The notes under the pieces were generated by a model. That model made no database searches. It was given only the letters and a program-made list of their open reading frames with translations, and was not told the origin of the DNA. The position numbers and the translations under genes are program-made. From NCBI GenBank assembly GCA_903847195.1, contig CAINCZ010000058.1:1-32394 (forward strand): a stretch of 32,394 nt of DNA. The letters run 5' to 3'. The first letter of the stretch is position 1. Each line of letters starts with the position of its first letter. Source of the DNA: an uncultured Acidobacteriota bacterium. Lineage in GTDB: Bacteria > Acidobacteriota > Terriglobia > Terriglobales > CAINCZ01. Positions 7,416 through 16,010 of the stretch are shown in pieces.

Positions 7416-8816
7416 CTATTTCCCTACCAACTGCACCTTCGCTTCCACCATCTCGCCCCTGCGAACGCGGCCCTTGATCAACCGGTCCATGATCAACACG
7501 CATACGCCGGCGATCAACGCCGGAAACGCCGCGGCCAGAAACATGTCCTTCAGCGGCCAATGCCGAGCCACCATCATGCCACCCGCTACCGGGCCCACAA
7601 TCGAACCCAGCCGCCCGATTCCCAGCACCCACCCGAGGCCGCTGGCGCGCAGCGCAGTTGGGTAAAAAGAGGCAGCCAGAGCAATCACGCCGGCCTGCGA
7701 ACCATAAACGCAGAAACCAGCGCAGAACGTGACGATAGACAGCACAACCAGGTGTGAGCCTACAAAACCGAAGGAGCTGACAAACAGCAGCGCGCCGATG
7801 TAGCCGCACATCAGCACCGCCCTGGGATTGAAGCGGTCCATCAACCGGCCCAACGTCGGCGTGCCACAGACAGCGCCGACCGAGAACAAGGCCGAAACCT
7901 TCAGCCCTATGTCGAGCGGCACCCCGTTCGCCCGCAGCACCGTCGGATACCAGCTTGCAATCAGCAGGCCGACGATCAGCGTCGAGAAGTTCGCAACCCA
8001 TGACAGGATCGTCAGTGGCGCGCGTCCCTCCGTCACCAACTGCGAGAGCGGAACCTTTTTCTTGCGTGGATCCTCTGACAGCCTAAAACTCAACACCGCT
8101 GTCTCGGCTTCACTGAACTTGCCGTACATCTTTTTCAGAATTCGCGCAATTCGCTCAGCTGCATCGCCCCTCGTCACCATGTAACGGATCGACTCGGGCA
8201 GGGCCGCAATCAGGATCAGGGCCAGCAAGATGGGCAGAAACGCGCCAAAGTAAAAGGTCCACTGCCATCCCCATGGCGACTTCAGAAAATACGCGCCCAG
8301 GAAGTGCGCCGCTGCTCCGCCGATGGGAACCCCGGTAAACGCGGCGGTCGTCAGGAAGGCCCGCGAACGCGTCGGAGAGTACTCCGAAACAATCGCGATC
8401 GCATTCGGCATCGCGCCACCGATTCCGAGGCCGGTCAGGAAACGTACAAAGATCAATGCCTGCAGCGAATATACGTTGGGCGTCAGCAGCGTGCAGAACC
8501 CGCAGATGAACGTAGACACAACCACCATACCCTTACGTCCAATGCGATCTGCAATCGAGCCAAGCAGAAGGGACCCGATCATTACTCCCATAAACCCGGC
8601 AGCAAATACCGGCGCGATGGCGCTGACCTTTACGTGAACGTGCTCCGCCAGGAGAGGCACCGTGCTGCTGAGGGCGGCGATGTCGTATCCGTCAAAGAAC
8701 AGGACAAACGCGCAAAGGATGATTACTCGAACTTGAAATCCCCCGACGGGGTTCTTGTCAATCAGGTCGGTAACGTTGATGGTGACGCGGTCGCTCACAT
8801 CGTTTCGCTCGGCCAT
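7416..8816 (-). CDS. MFS transporter, aromatic acid:H+ symporter (AAHS) type
   Basis: A 466-residue, 12-helix major facilitator. ATG at 8816 has GAGGAG just upstream. The DGYD motif at 42-45 in helix 1 is the DGxD signature of AAHS symporters such as PcaK and BenK, where these Asp residues are required for transport of aromatic acids. The loop 2-3 motif GSIADRIGRK is intact. It probably imports an aromatic acid with protons across the inner membrane. Upstream genes are a cupin and a carboxymuconolactone-decarboxylase-like gene, but a strong terminator at 8838-8867 lies between the cupin and this gene, so it is expressed by read-through or from its own promoter. Confidence 0.88.
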   Translation of the reverse strand: MAERNDVSDRVTINVTDLIDKNPVGGFQVRVIILCAFVLFFDGYDIAALSSTVPLLAEHVHVKVSAIAPVFAAGFMGVMIGSLLLGSIADRIGRKGMVVVSTFICGFCTLLTPNVYSLQALIFVRFLTGLGIGGAMPNAIAIVSEYSPTRSRAFLTTAAFTGVPIGGAAAHFLGAYFLKSPWGWQWTFYFGAFLPILLALILIAALPESIRYMVTRGDAAERIARILKKMYGKFSEAETAVLSFRLSEDPRKKKVPLSQLVTEGRAPLTILSWVANFSTLIVGLLIASWYPTVLRANGVPLDIGLKVSALFSVGAVCGTPTLGRLMDRFNPRAVLMCGYIGALLFVSSFGFVGSHLVVLSIVTFCAGFCVYGSQAGVIALAASFYPTALRASGLGWVLGIGRLGSIVGPVAGGMMVARHWPLKDMFLAAAFPALIAGVCVLIMDRLIKGRVRRGEMVEAKVQLVGK

Positions 8817-8837
8817 GTTCTCCTCAACTTCGCTCGC

Positions 8838-8867
8838 AAAAAAGGGGCGAGCTGTTCAGCTCGCCCC
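8838..8867 (-). terminator. Intrinsic terminator between cupin and MFS genes
   Basis: GGGGCGAGCT (8844-8853) pairs perfectly with AGCTCGCCCC (8858-8867) across a 4-base loop. On the - strand the stem is followed by TTTTTT (8838-8843). It ends the porin-CMD-cupin transcript before the transporter gene, whose ribosome site begins about 20 bases later. Confidence 0.85.
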
Positions 8868-8884
8868 CTCGCAAGACATGATGC

Positions 8885-9421
8885 TTACGGCTCGCGCATC
8901 TGGGCATGGCCGGAAACGGAACCTTCCCGCTTCGGCTTGCCATCGACCAGCATCGTCACGGAACGGCAGGGCTCCGTGCCGTGGTTGAACCATGCATGGT
9001 TCGTGCCACGGCCAATGCAGATGTCGCCCGGCTTCAGGATGACTTCCCCCTCGTCCAGGTAGCAGGTGACTTCGCCCGTGATGACGATCTTAAAGTCCAT
9101 GCTATCCGTCTTGTGCATCGGCGGCTTAGGCTTCGTCTTGTCTCCCGGTCCCAACTCCGAGAACATGAAGCGGAAGCCACCGGCCGGCGGCGCCGTACCC
9201 AGGATGCGGTTTCCCATATCCTCTTCGCCCAGAAAGTCGACGGGGACGGACTCGCCGCACCACAGCAGGGTCGAGATCATGCGCGGATTAGGATACTTGT
9301 GGTTCGTTGCGAACCCGTCGATCCACACGCACGACTTGCCCTCTTTATTATGGCCAGTAACGACCCGGCGAACTTTCGGATCGCGCTTTTCAAATGCGAC
9401 TTGCGGTGTGTTTTCTGCCAT
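8885..9421 (-). CDS. Cupin-domain protein
   Basis: A 178-residue protein, ATG 9421 with AAAGGA upstream. A single cupin barrel occupies about residues 85-160: motif 1 is H103-x2-D106-x2-D109 followed by GEVTCYLDEGE, and motif 2 is PGDICIGRGTNHAW with H142. The usual HxH...E of motif 1 is reduced to one His plus acidic residues, as in the subgroup with an HxTDxxD motif. A metal site is plausible but not certain. Members of this group occur beside aromatic-compound genes and may be binding or isomerase-like proteins; no reaction can be assigned. It lies 20 bases after the carboxymuconolactone-decarboxylase-like gene and ends at a clear terminator. Confidence 0.8.
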   Translation of the reverse strand: MAENTPQVAFEKRDPKVRRVVTGHNKEGKSCVWIDGFATNHKYPNPRMISTLLWCGESVPVDFLGEEDMGNRILGTAPPAGGFRFMFSELGPGDKTKPKPPMHKTDSMDFKIVITGEVTCYLDEGEVILKPGDICIGRGTNHAWFNHGTEPCRSVTMLVDGKPKREGSVSGHAQMREP

Positions 9422-9441
9422 TGCTATTCCTTTCGATGCCG

Positions 9442-10014
9442 CTACCGGCAGCAGCCCTTTGCTTTCTTGGTCTCGAACATCGGGCGCTTGCCGCCGGGTG
9501 CGAGAATTTCGTAGGTGCTGACGACGATCGCCGACTGGTTGTATCGTCCGCAGTTGGTGACCATCTCCATCACTACGTCTTCACCAAACGTCGCCGTGGC
9601 CTTGTCGAACGTCTCCTGGCTGACGCACTTGTTGGTGAAGAGCTCCTTCACGAATGCGTAGACCACCTTTTCGTCTTCCTTAACCAGCACAGGGGTCTGG
9701 TGGTTGCGAATGGCGTCTACCGTTTCCATCGTGAGCCCCTGCTTAATGGCATCGGCTTCGTGGACGAACCACATGTAATCGCAGTCCCACTCCCGGGCAA
9801 TGACCAGGATCATCAACTCCTGCAGGCGCTTCGGCAGTTTGCCGCGCACCCGCAGGATGTCGCCGATCTTATTCAGCGCCTCTGCAAGTTCCGGACTCTT
9901 GATCCAGACTTGCCAAGGACCGCCGAACACCAGACGGGGTCCGGCGATATCCTTGTACACGCGCTGTTGCTCCGGGGTAAGGTTCTCAAATACTACTTCT
10001 GGAATACGTGCCAT
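9442..10014 (-). CDS. Carboxymuconolactone decarboxylase (CMD/AhpD-like) family protein
   Basis: A 190-residue all-helical protein, ATG 10014 with GGAGG 5 bases upstream. The core AREWDCDYMWFVHEADAI at 73-90 fits the CMD family pattern E-x-x-C/Y...W-x-x-H-x-x-A. Only one Cys (C78) is present in this core, so it lacks the CxxC pair needed for AhpD-type peroxide reduction. E75 and H85 are retained. It ends with an unusual GCCR tail. CMD-like proteins are hexameric; roles range from 4-carboxymuconolactone decarboxylation to unknown. Its place between a porin and a cupin, upstream of an aromatic-acid symporter, supports an aromatic pathway role. A true PcaC is unlikely, because no other pca genes are visible. 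Confidence 0.82.
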   Translation of the reverse strand: MARIPEVVFENLTPEQQRVYKDIAGPRLVFGGPWQVWIKSPELAEALNKIGDILRVRGKLPKRLQELMILVIAREWDCDYMWFVHEADAIKQGLTMETVDAIRNHQTPVLVKEDEKVVYAFVKELFTNKCVSQETFDKATATFGEDVVMEMVTNCGRYNQSAIVVSTYEILAPGGKRPMFETKKAKGCCR

Positions 10015-10057
10015 CTATTCCTCCATGCAACAAACGGCGTCTACTTAACTACAGTGC

Positions 10058-11824
10058 TTACTTAGCTTGCGACTTCTTCGTGAACGGAATGAATCCGCTC
10101 CAACGGTAGTTGATTTCGTTGCGGAAGAAGAACGCGGGAGCGCGGTAAGCGGCGCCGTAGAAGTCGCCGAACCACACGTACTCATACATCATGGTCTCGC
10201 TGAGGCCAAACTTCGACGTCCACTTCAGATTCGCGCCGACCTGCTTGAGGCGGGTCGTGCCCGTGGCGCCAACAAAACGCGCCGGCAGCAGGGATGAAGC
10301 CAGACCGAAGTGGGCGGGGTTCACAGCCCATTTGTTGAAAGCACCGACCCACTTGAAGTCGCCGATCAGCTGGAGGGACTTAAACGGGGAGAAGCCGACT
10401 TCCGGACCGATGGCGATCATGTTGGCCGGGTAGAATGCGCTGTTGGTGATTTCGTTGACCTGGTTCTGGGTCAGGAAGTTCCACCACATCGGGGCCGAAT
10501 AACCGTACTGAGGATCGAAGTTGCTGCCCGGGTTCATGTTGTAGCGGGCGCCCAGGTTCGGATCGAAGTTGGCGTCGGTCTTGCTGTCCTTCGGATCGGC
10601 ACCGGAAGCGAGCCACCACTTGAAGCGCAGGTAGGGCTTCGACCAGGTCTTCGGATTGTACTTGGTCAAGTGACCGTAAGAACCCCACGCGCGGACGTCG
10701 ATCTGCGGGTAGAGGCCGGCGCCCAGGTTGTCCTTCATCGTGTCCTGTTTGCCGAACTGGTAGGCGAATTCCTCGTTCAGGACGATGTCACGGCTGAACT
10801 TGAACACCATGCGCTCGCCGATCGTGCTCAGATGACGGTCCGGCTGGTACAGATAAGCCGAGCTGTTCGTCTTGGCCGTCGGGTGGGCGGCTACGTATGC
10901 ATTCGTATAGACAGCGGGGTTCCAGGTCGGCCACTGGCCGAAGTTGTATTCCTTGCTGTACGCGTAGTAGATGTCGATATCGCGCTTCTTGCTGGTGCGG
11001 TTCTTGTAGTAACCAACCAGGCCAAGCGTATCAACGTCGTTCAGACTGCTGGGGAAAGTGTTGGCGTAAGGCAATGCGCAGCTCGGGAGCGTCGCACCGG
11101 ACGTGAGGCAACCGCCCTGACCGACCACCTTCGGGTTACGGCCGTTGAACACCGGAAACTGGTCATCCCAGCGCGGGTTCATGATTCCGATGACGTTGAA
11201 GCTCTGCTTGGTGTTCTTGAACTGGTAGCCCATGTCGAACGCGGTGAAGAAATAATCGCGTCCGCCGTTGGATGCCGTTCCGTCACCCAGGAACCAGCCA
11301 TCGCCGTAGCCCAGGTTCCAGCGGCCGACCTGCAGATTAAGGCCTTCGATCGGCAGCTTCTTGAACTTCACGTACGCCTGATCGAACCAGATTTCGCCGG
11401 CAACCATCGGCGAAGCCTTGCCGTTGTAGGGAGCCGAGAGGTTAATCAGCTTCTTCACGGTCTCGTTCGACATCTGGACGAAGGCGTCCACGTTGCGGCC
11501 GAACGGCACGTTCATCCACACCTGGGTGCGGAAGCGATAGTCGCGGACTTCGTCGTTCGCTTTCCAGTTGTTGTCGGTATTGTTGTATGCATTAACTCGG
11601 AACCGCTCGTTAACGCCAAACGAGATGCCGAGGGGCTTCTGTTCCGGCTTTTTGGCCGCCGACGGGGCGGCAGGCTTTGCCGGTGCCGGCTTCGCCTGAT
11701 TATCCGCTGCGCTGAGGTCAGCCGCGGGTTGTCCTGCGTCCGCCGTAACGGCGGGACCGCTTTGCGCGATTGCAACCATGGCCACGGTCAACAGAACCGT
11801 CAACAGGGCCAATTTCCACTTCAT
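10058..11824 (-). CDS. Outer-membrane porin, alginate-export-like beta-barrel
   Basis: A 588-residue precursor. ATG 11824 (or the adjacent ATG 11827) is chosen because GGAGG lies just upstream and a signal peptide follows at once: MKWKLALLTVLLTVAMVAIA, with a likely cut near AIA-QS. Residues 25-70 are a Pro/Ala/Lys-rich linker, perhaps periplasmic or peptidoglycan-facing. From about residue 75 on, alternating hydrophobic/polar strands with many Tyr, Trp and Asn residues match beta-barrels of the Alginate_exp type; the early strand RFRVNAYNNTD is typical. It should form a substrate channel. It is the first gene of a porin-CMD-cupin transcript with a LysR-type palindrome upstream, so uptake of the catabolic substrate is its likely job. 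Confidence 0.8.
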   Translation of the reverse strand: MKWKLALLTVLLTVAMVAIAQSGPAVTADAGQPAADLSAADNQAKPAPAKPAAPSAAKKPEQKPLGISFGVNERFRVNAYNNTDNNWKANDEVRDYRFRTQVWMNVPFGRNVDAFVQMSNETVKKLINLSAPYNGKASPMVAGEIWFDQAYVKFKKLPIEGLNLQVGRWNLGYGDGWFLGDGTASNGGRDYFFTAFDMGYQFKNTKQSFNVIGIMNPRWDDQFPVFNGRNPKVVGQGGCLTSGATLPSCALPYANTFPSSLNDVDTLGLVGYYKNRTSKKRDIDIYYAYSKEYNFGQWPTWNPAVYTNAYVAAHPTAKTNSSAYLYQPDRHLSTIGERMVFKFSRDIVLNEEFAYQFGKQDTMKDNLGAGLYPQIDVRAWGSYGHLTKYNPKTWSKPYLRFKWWLASGADPKDSKTDANFDPNLGARYNMNPGSNFDPQYGYSAPMWWNFLTQNQVNEITNSAFYPANMIAIGPEVGFSPFKSLQLIGDFKWVGAFNKWAVNPAHFGLASSLLPARFVGATGTTRLKQVGANLKWTSKFGLSETMMYEYVWFGDFYGAAYRAPAFFFRNEINYRWSGFIPFTKKSQAK

Positions 11825-12228
11825 CATATTGCCTCCAGTTTGGTGAATGGTCCGGCGTCGATCATTCTCGCAATTCGCCTGCACTGCCGCGACTACCTGA
11901 CGCGTCTCCGTGTGCCCGGAGTCCTCGCGTCAACAACGGCAGAGAGCTTTCAGAGTCCCCCGGAGTATGTTGGAAACACGCCCCCGGAGTCCAATTCAAA
12001 TCCGTCAAACCTGCTGATACAGTTGTCATATCAGCGCTGAGGTGCCCCCGCGCGGCAACCCCTTGGGGCTTGCGCCCTTGGCGGTTAGCCACGGCAGAGG
12101 CAACGTTAAAACAGCACGCGAACCAGCTTACGTTGCATGGAAGAACTTGTTTCCCTACCCGGGGACGGCGCCCCAACCCTGCGGGCGAACCTATGGCGCC
12201 CCCCCTCCATCGACGGCACAGGGTATGG
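11825..12228. other. 404-base intergenic region between porin and LysR genes
   Basis: No gene is supported here. It contains the LysR-type palindrome at 12013-12035 and a GC-rich stretch (12040-12220) with repeated GGGGCGCC words but no T-run, so I see no convincing terminator for the LysR gene. A TTGACG word on the - strand near 12003-12008 could be a -35 element, but no good -10 follows. Confidence 0.6.
12013..12035. promoter_or_regulatory. Candidate LysR-type operator upstream of the porin operon
   Basis: GCTGATA (12013-12019) and TATCAGC (12029-12035) form a perfect inverted repeat with a 9-base spacer. Read on the - strand its centre is ATAT-N7-GTAT, one base from the ATAC-N7-GTAT consensus known for BenM/CatM-type regulators, and it contains a T-N11-A LysR box. 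It lies about 190 bases upstream of the porin start and just downstream of a LysR gene on the same strand. Confidence 0.6.
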
Positions 12229-13128
12229 TCACGCTTCATCCGGGTGGGTATTCTTGAAAACGCTGCGCGCAGTATCGACAAAATTCAGGATGTGGGGCGA
12301 TTTCTCGCGCTTCCGCCAGGCCACATGCACTTCCATTGTCGCATTCGGTTCATCCAGGGGCACCACCGCCAAGTCGTCGTCCAGCCGCAATACGCCCGGC
12401 AGGATATAAATGCCTTTTCCCGCGGCTACGTCCATACTGCCGGCGTTCTGCGGCGACGAAGTTGTGTAAACAACCTTTGGCACGATCCCTGCCGCACGAT
12501 ACATGTCCAGAATCTTGTCGTGCACACCCCGCGAGTTTTTGCGCGGGAATAGCAGCAGGTTCTGGTCTGCGATCTGGCTCAGTTTGATCTTCTTGCTCCG
12601 CGCCACCGGACTCCGCTTCGCTAGAACCACCATGAACTTCTGCCTGAAGAGCAGGTCGCTTACCACGAAGCTCGGCGCCACCGGCGGCCGCACGAAGCCC
12701 ACGTCGATCTCCCTTCGCCGCAGCGACTCGTTCTGCAGGCTCGACGCCATCTCGCGGTAAAACAGCCGTGAGTTCGGATACCGCTTGGCGTGCTCAAGGC
12801 CGACCCGGTGGATGCTCTTGGCCAGGTTCATCGACACCCCGACCCTCACCGCCGCCGCCAGTCCAGTTCCTTTCTGCCGCACCAGTTCCACCGCGTCGGA
12901 GGCATGCACCAGCAGGTCGCGCGCTTGCTCCAGCAGCAGCGACCCCGCATCCGTCAAATTCACCGACTGCCGGTTGCGAATCAGCAGGGCAACGCCGATC
13001 TCTTCTTCCAGCAGCCGGATCTGCCGGCTGAGGGGCGGCTGCGTAATGTTCAGACGCTGCGCCGCCTTGCGGAAGTTCAACTCCTCGGCGACCATGATGA
13101 ACGATCGGAGGAGTGAAAGGTTCAGCAT
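12229..13128 (-). CDS. LysR-family transcriptional regulator (BenM/CatM-like)
   Basis: A 299-residue LysR regulator, ATG 13128 with GGAGGG upstream. The winged helix-turn-helix spans about residues 4-62, with LNFRKAAQRLNITQPPLSRQ at 18-37 as the DNA-reading part and a dimerisation helix after it. The remaining about 210 residues are the periplasmic-binding-like effector domain. The HTH wording (FRKAAQRLNITQPPLSRQI) is that of the aromatic-catabolism group. It precedes the porin operon on the same strand, and a palindrome of the BenM type lies between them, so it probably activates porin-CMD-cupin with an aromatic effector. Direct TATCACGA repeats upstream may serve autoregulation. Confidence 0.88.
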   Translation of the reverse strand: MLNLSLLRSFIMVAEELNFRKAAQRLNITQPPLSRQIRLLEEEIGVALLIRNRQSVNLTDAGSLLLEQARDLLVHASDAVELVRQKGTGLAAAVRVGVSMNLAKSIHRVGLEHAKRYPNSRLFYREMASSLQNESLRRREIDVGFVRPPVAPSFVVSDLLFRQKFMVVLAKRSPVARSKKIKLSQIADQNLLLFPRKNSRGVHDKILDMYRAAGIVPKVVYTTSSPQNAGSMDVAAGKGIYILPGVLRLDDDLAVVPLDEPNATMEVHVAWRKREKSPHILNFVDTARSVFKNTHPDEA

Positions 13129-13159
13129 GAAAAGAAACCCTCCACTGAGTCACGCACTG

Positions 13160-13190
13160 TATCACGAAGTTGTTAGTCAAAATATCACGA
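13160..13190. promoter_or_regulatory. Direct repeat TATCACGA x2 upstream of the LysR gene
   Basis: The 8-base word TATCACGA occurs at 13160-13167 and 13183-13190, 23 bases apart (about two helical turns), 32-62 bases upstream of the LysR start codon. The position fits an autoregulatory site. Confidence 0.4.
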
Positions 13191-13329
13191 TGCAGGCGGG
13201 ATTCAAACCTGAAACTACCGATAAGGATAGGGGTTTCGGTGGAAAACCGCTGGCTGGCCGAATTGGGAATCGGCTGGAACCGCACGCCGCGCAGCCGCGT
13301 TTGCGGCCTCGACTCGTGCTTGAGGCCAA

Positions 13330-13366
13330 CCGCCGGCCACATCCCGGGAATGGATGCGGCCGGCGG
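13330..13366 (-). terminator. 15-bp GC hairpin after the M24 gene
   Basis: Bases 13330-13344 pair with 13352-13366, with one mismatch and a 7-base loop, 10 bases past the stop of the M24 gene. No T-run follows on the - strand, so it may be a factor-dependent terminator or a 3'-protecting hairpin. Confidence 0.45.
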
Positions 13367-13375
13367 CTCCTACCC

Positions 13376-14599
13376 TCAGTTTTTCAGGATCTGGAAGTCC
13401 ATTGGATACTTGTGCATCCGCCGGACGCCCGTCTCGGTAATCACTATTGTCTCGGCAAAACAGACTCCGGTCGGATCCTTCTGCCAGGTCGCATCGAACA
13501 GATCGACGATGTAGGCGAACACCATCCCGGGCAGGAATTCGTCGCCCGTCGCCTTGATCACCTCGCCGTCCTTGTTCTTGCCATGGAGCCGGTACCGCGG
13601 ATACTCCAGCGACGCCAGGCCGTGCCCGTGGATGCCCGTCTCGCAGACGCTGAATGGCTGCTGTTTGAGGTAGGCCCGGAGCGTCTCCATGCACTCGGAG
13701 ATCTTCCGGCCCGGCCCGAACAGTTCCAGCCCCTTGTTATAGACGTCGATGCAGCCGTCGTACATCCGCAACTGATGCGGGTCCGGATCGCCCAGGCTGT
13801 AGGTGCGCTCAACGTGGGTGAAATAGCCCCCGAACTTCGGGTGCATCTCACAGATGATGACGTCCCCGGCTTCCATGCGCCGGGTTGTCGGCACGCGGAA
13901 CGGATGCGGGAACGGATGCTTGTCGCAGTTCCACATGAACAGCGTAGGCGGCTCGCAGCCTTCCGCCAGCATCGTCGCCATCATCTGCCCGTATACTTCT
14001 GACTCCCGCACGCCCGGCCTCGCCCGTTCGGCGCAGGTGGCCAGCATCATGTCACCTACGGCTGCGGCCTTATCGAGCACCGCAATTTCCTCAGCGCTCT
14101 TGACCGCCCGCAGCTTCTCCATCATGTCGACCAGTTCGACGAAGGTGGCCTCAGGAACCTGCTCCTTCGTCTGCACGTAGACGCTGTAGGGCACCCAGCC
14201 GTCAGGATCGAGCGGGCCGGCGGTTCCGTCCATCCCGATCCTGCTCTTCTGCAACCCCATCTCGCGGATGCGGCCCGCGACGCTCTCAGCCCAGGTTCCC
14301 ACCCGGGGCCGGATGTCAGGAACCCACTCCTGCGATCGCTTCCACCCTTCTACAAAAGTCGGCATCTGCACGAAGCACGTCGGCTCGCCTTCCAGGGGAA
14401 AGACGAGCACGTTGAACTCCGAGTTGCCGCCGACCGGGCACAGGTAGCGCGAGTTGGCAATGCAGAAGTCCCAGACGGCCGGCCAGCCCCACAGCACCAG
14501 CGCGTCCAGCCCCCGCTTCCGCATCTCGTCGCGCGTGTTCTTCCAGCGCCGGTCGCGCTCAGTCAGCGACAACCGGTGCAGTTCCAGCTTCTCTCTCAT
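13376..14599 (-). CDS. M24 (creatinase/Xaa-Pro aminopeptidase fold) protein with altered metal site
   Basis: A 407-residue protein. ATG 14599 is chosen because AGAGG lies just upstream; an in-frame extension to 14629 has no site. It has the two-domain layout: creatinase-like N-domain (about 1-150) and pita-bread domain (about 160-400). In true M24 peptidases five residues (D, D, H, E, E) hold two metals. Here the first two positions are E251 and H262 (EMHPKFGGYFTHVERT). The His of HGHGL and the final Glu (FAETIVIT) are kept, but the fourth (GMVFAYIVD) is not Glu. A normal dinuclear peptidase is therefore doubtful; a creatinase-like hydrolase or lyase with no or one metal is more likely. It is co-directional with the SDR gene 37 bases upstream. 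Confidence 0.8.
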   Translation of the reverse strand: MREKLELHRLSLTERDRRWKNTRDEMRKRGLDALVLWGWPAVWDFCIANSRYLCPVGGNSEFNVLVFPLEGEPTCFVQMPTFVEGWKRSQEWVPDIRPRVGTWAESVAGRIREMGLQKSRIGMDGTAGPLDPDGWVPYSVYVQTKEQVPEATFVELVDMMEKLRAVKSAEEIAVLDKAAAVGDMMLATCAERARPGVRESEVYGQMMATMLAEGCEPPTLFMWNCDKHPFPHPFRVPTTRRMEAGDVIICEMHPKFGGYFTHVERTYSLGDPDPHQLRMYDGCIDVYNKGLELFGPGRKISECMETLRAYLKQQPFSVCETGIHGHGLASLEYPRYRLHGKNKDGEVIKATGDEFLPGMVFAYIVDLFDATWQKDPTGVCFAETIVITETGVRRMHKYPMDFQILKN

Positions 14600-14636
14600 A
14601 TCGCCTCTTGTTCGTTCGCCAGGCCGCAAAGCCGGA

Positions 14637-15593
14637 TTAGATGCCCATCCGCCGCATCGACTCGATGTAGTCGGCCACGCCCTGCTCCACCAGGTACTGC
14701 GGCTTGTAGCCCAGATCGGCCCTGGCGCGCGAGATGTCGAAGATCCCGTACATGTAAGGCTTTTCGAAGAACGCCAGGCCGTCGCCCACCTCGATGTCCG
14801 CCGTCGGGATCACCTTCCTCACCGCGGTCGCGAAGTCCTTGATCGTGGCGCCCACGCCGGTGGCGATGTTGTATACCCGGTGATGCAGCTTCTCGGTCAC
14901 CGTCGCCAGGAAAATGCCCTGCGCCGAATCCTTGTTGTAAACGAAGTCGTCCCGCTCGTCGCCGCCCTTTTCCAGCCGGAACGGCTTGCCGTGCACCGGC
15001 TGCTCGATGATCCGCCCGATGAGCCCGTGTACCCCGAGCGCACCCTTGCCCGGCGCGTAGGTCGTGCCGAACAGCAGCGACACCGTGTCCAGCCCGAACG
15101 CTTCCGCATAGTAGTTGCACGCGTTCTCGCCCAGGTACTTGGTCCCGTCGTACATGCGCTGCGGGTTCCGCGAATGCTCCTCGCTGATCGGCTTGTACGT
15201 CGGATATCCGTACTCGTCCTTCAACGGGCCGTAGGTCCCCTTGGCGCTCGTGTACACCACGCGCTTGATGTTGAAGAGGCGAGCCGCTTCCAGCACGTTT
15301 ACCGTGCCGACGCAGTTCACCTGCACGGCCTGCGGCGGGTTCGCCGCGCAATACCCGCTGACCAGTGCCGCCACGTGCACGATGTGCGTCACCTCATGCT
15401 TCTTGATCGCGTGCAGCAGGCTCGGCAGATCCGTCACGTCGCCCAACTCAATATCCACCTTGTCGACGATGTCGCGGATCAGGGACTCCTTCCGAGTTCG
15501 GGCGAAGATCACCGGGCGAAAGCCCTCCTTCACAAACTTGCGGCTCGTCTCGGCGCCCATGACACCCATACCACCGGTAATTAATACCTTCAT
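14637..15593 (-). CDS. NAD(P)-dependent epimerase/dehydratase (extended SDR)
   Basis: A 318-residue protein, ATG 15593 with AAGGAG upstream. The Rossmann motif TGGMGVMG is at 6-13; GDVTD at 51-55 binds the adenine. The catalytic S116 (YTSAKG) and YxxxK pair Y148/K152 are present. This is the extended SDR layout of UDP-sugar epimerases, but similar proteins also act on hydroxy-acids and lignin-type compounds. With an M24-fold gene 37 bases downstream and no sugar-nucleotide genes near, a catabolic dehydrogenase role is as likely as a sugar role. The promoter region carries a 17-base word repeated at 16109-16125. Confidence 0.85.
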   Translation of the reverse strand: MKVLITGGMGVMGAETSRKFVKEGFRPVIFARTRKESLIRDIVDKVDIELGDVTDLPSLLHAIKKHEVTHIVHVAALVSGYCAANPPQAVQVNCVGTVNVLEAARLFNIKRVVYTSAKGTYGPLKDEYGYPTYKPISEEHSRNPQRMYDGTKYLGENACNYYAEAFGLDTVSLLFGTTYAPGKGALGVHGLIGRIIEQPVHGKPFRLEKGGDERDDFVYNKDSAQGIFLATVTEKLHHRVYNIATGVGATIKDFATAVRKVIPTADIEVGDGLAFFEKPYMYGIFDISRARADLGYKPQYLVEQGVADYIESMRRMGI

Positions 15594-15732
15594 CGAGAAG
15601 TCTCCTTCGTTTAATTATTTAGACCAGCTGAATTCTATACGCCTGGGGACACCCTTGCACCCCGCAGACACACCACGGCCCCTTGCGGTAAGCCGGAACC
15701 ACCCGGCTGACTTTAAGAGCAGCAGCGGCTCG

Positions 15733-15749
15733 TGTCTATTTCATTTTGC
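15733..15749. repeat. 17-base direct repeat, copy 1
   Basis: TGTCTATTTCATTTTGC occurs here and again at 16109-16125 in the same orientation. On the - strand (GCAAAATGAAATAGACA) it lies about 140 bases upstream of the SDR start; a related AAATGAAATA word is about 20 bases away. It is a possible regulator or promoter site. Confidence 0.6.
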
Positions 15750-16010
15750 CCCATTCTACTGATATTTCATTTGTATCAATCTCTTTGCGGGACTGGCCGC
15801 CGCCCGCCTTGGTAAAAACGCTCCCGGAGCAGCATGGCCAGAGGCAACTCGAGCAGAACATGAGTGCCATGGAACAGGCCCCGCGAAAAGTCGATGTGAA
15901 TAGGCCCACGCGGCCTATTGCACCCTGGCAGCACTGCCTGATTTATGACCTGGACCAGATCGAGGGACGGGTTCGAGGACCGTTCGCACCGGCATAAGAA
16001 CCGACTGGAC

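Noticed and set aside
9442..10014. AhpD-type alkylhydroperoxidase
   Set aside because: Only one Cys in the active-site helix, so the CxxC needed for peroxidase cycling is missing.
10310..12040. 576-codon open frame on the + strand
   Set aside because: Antisense to the porin gene, which has signal peptide, barrel pattern and ribosome site; the antisense frame shows no domain.
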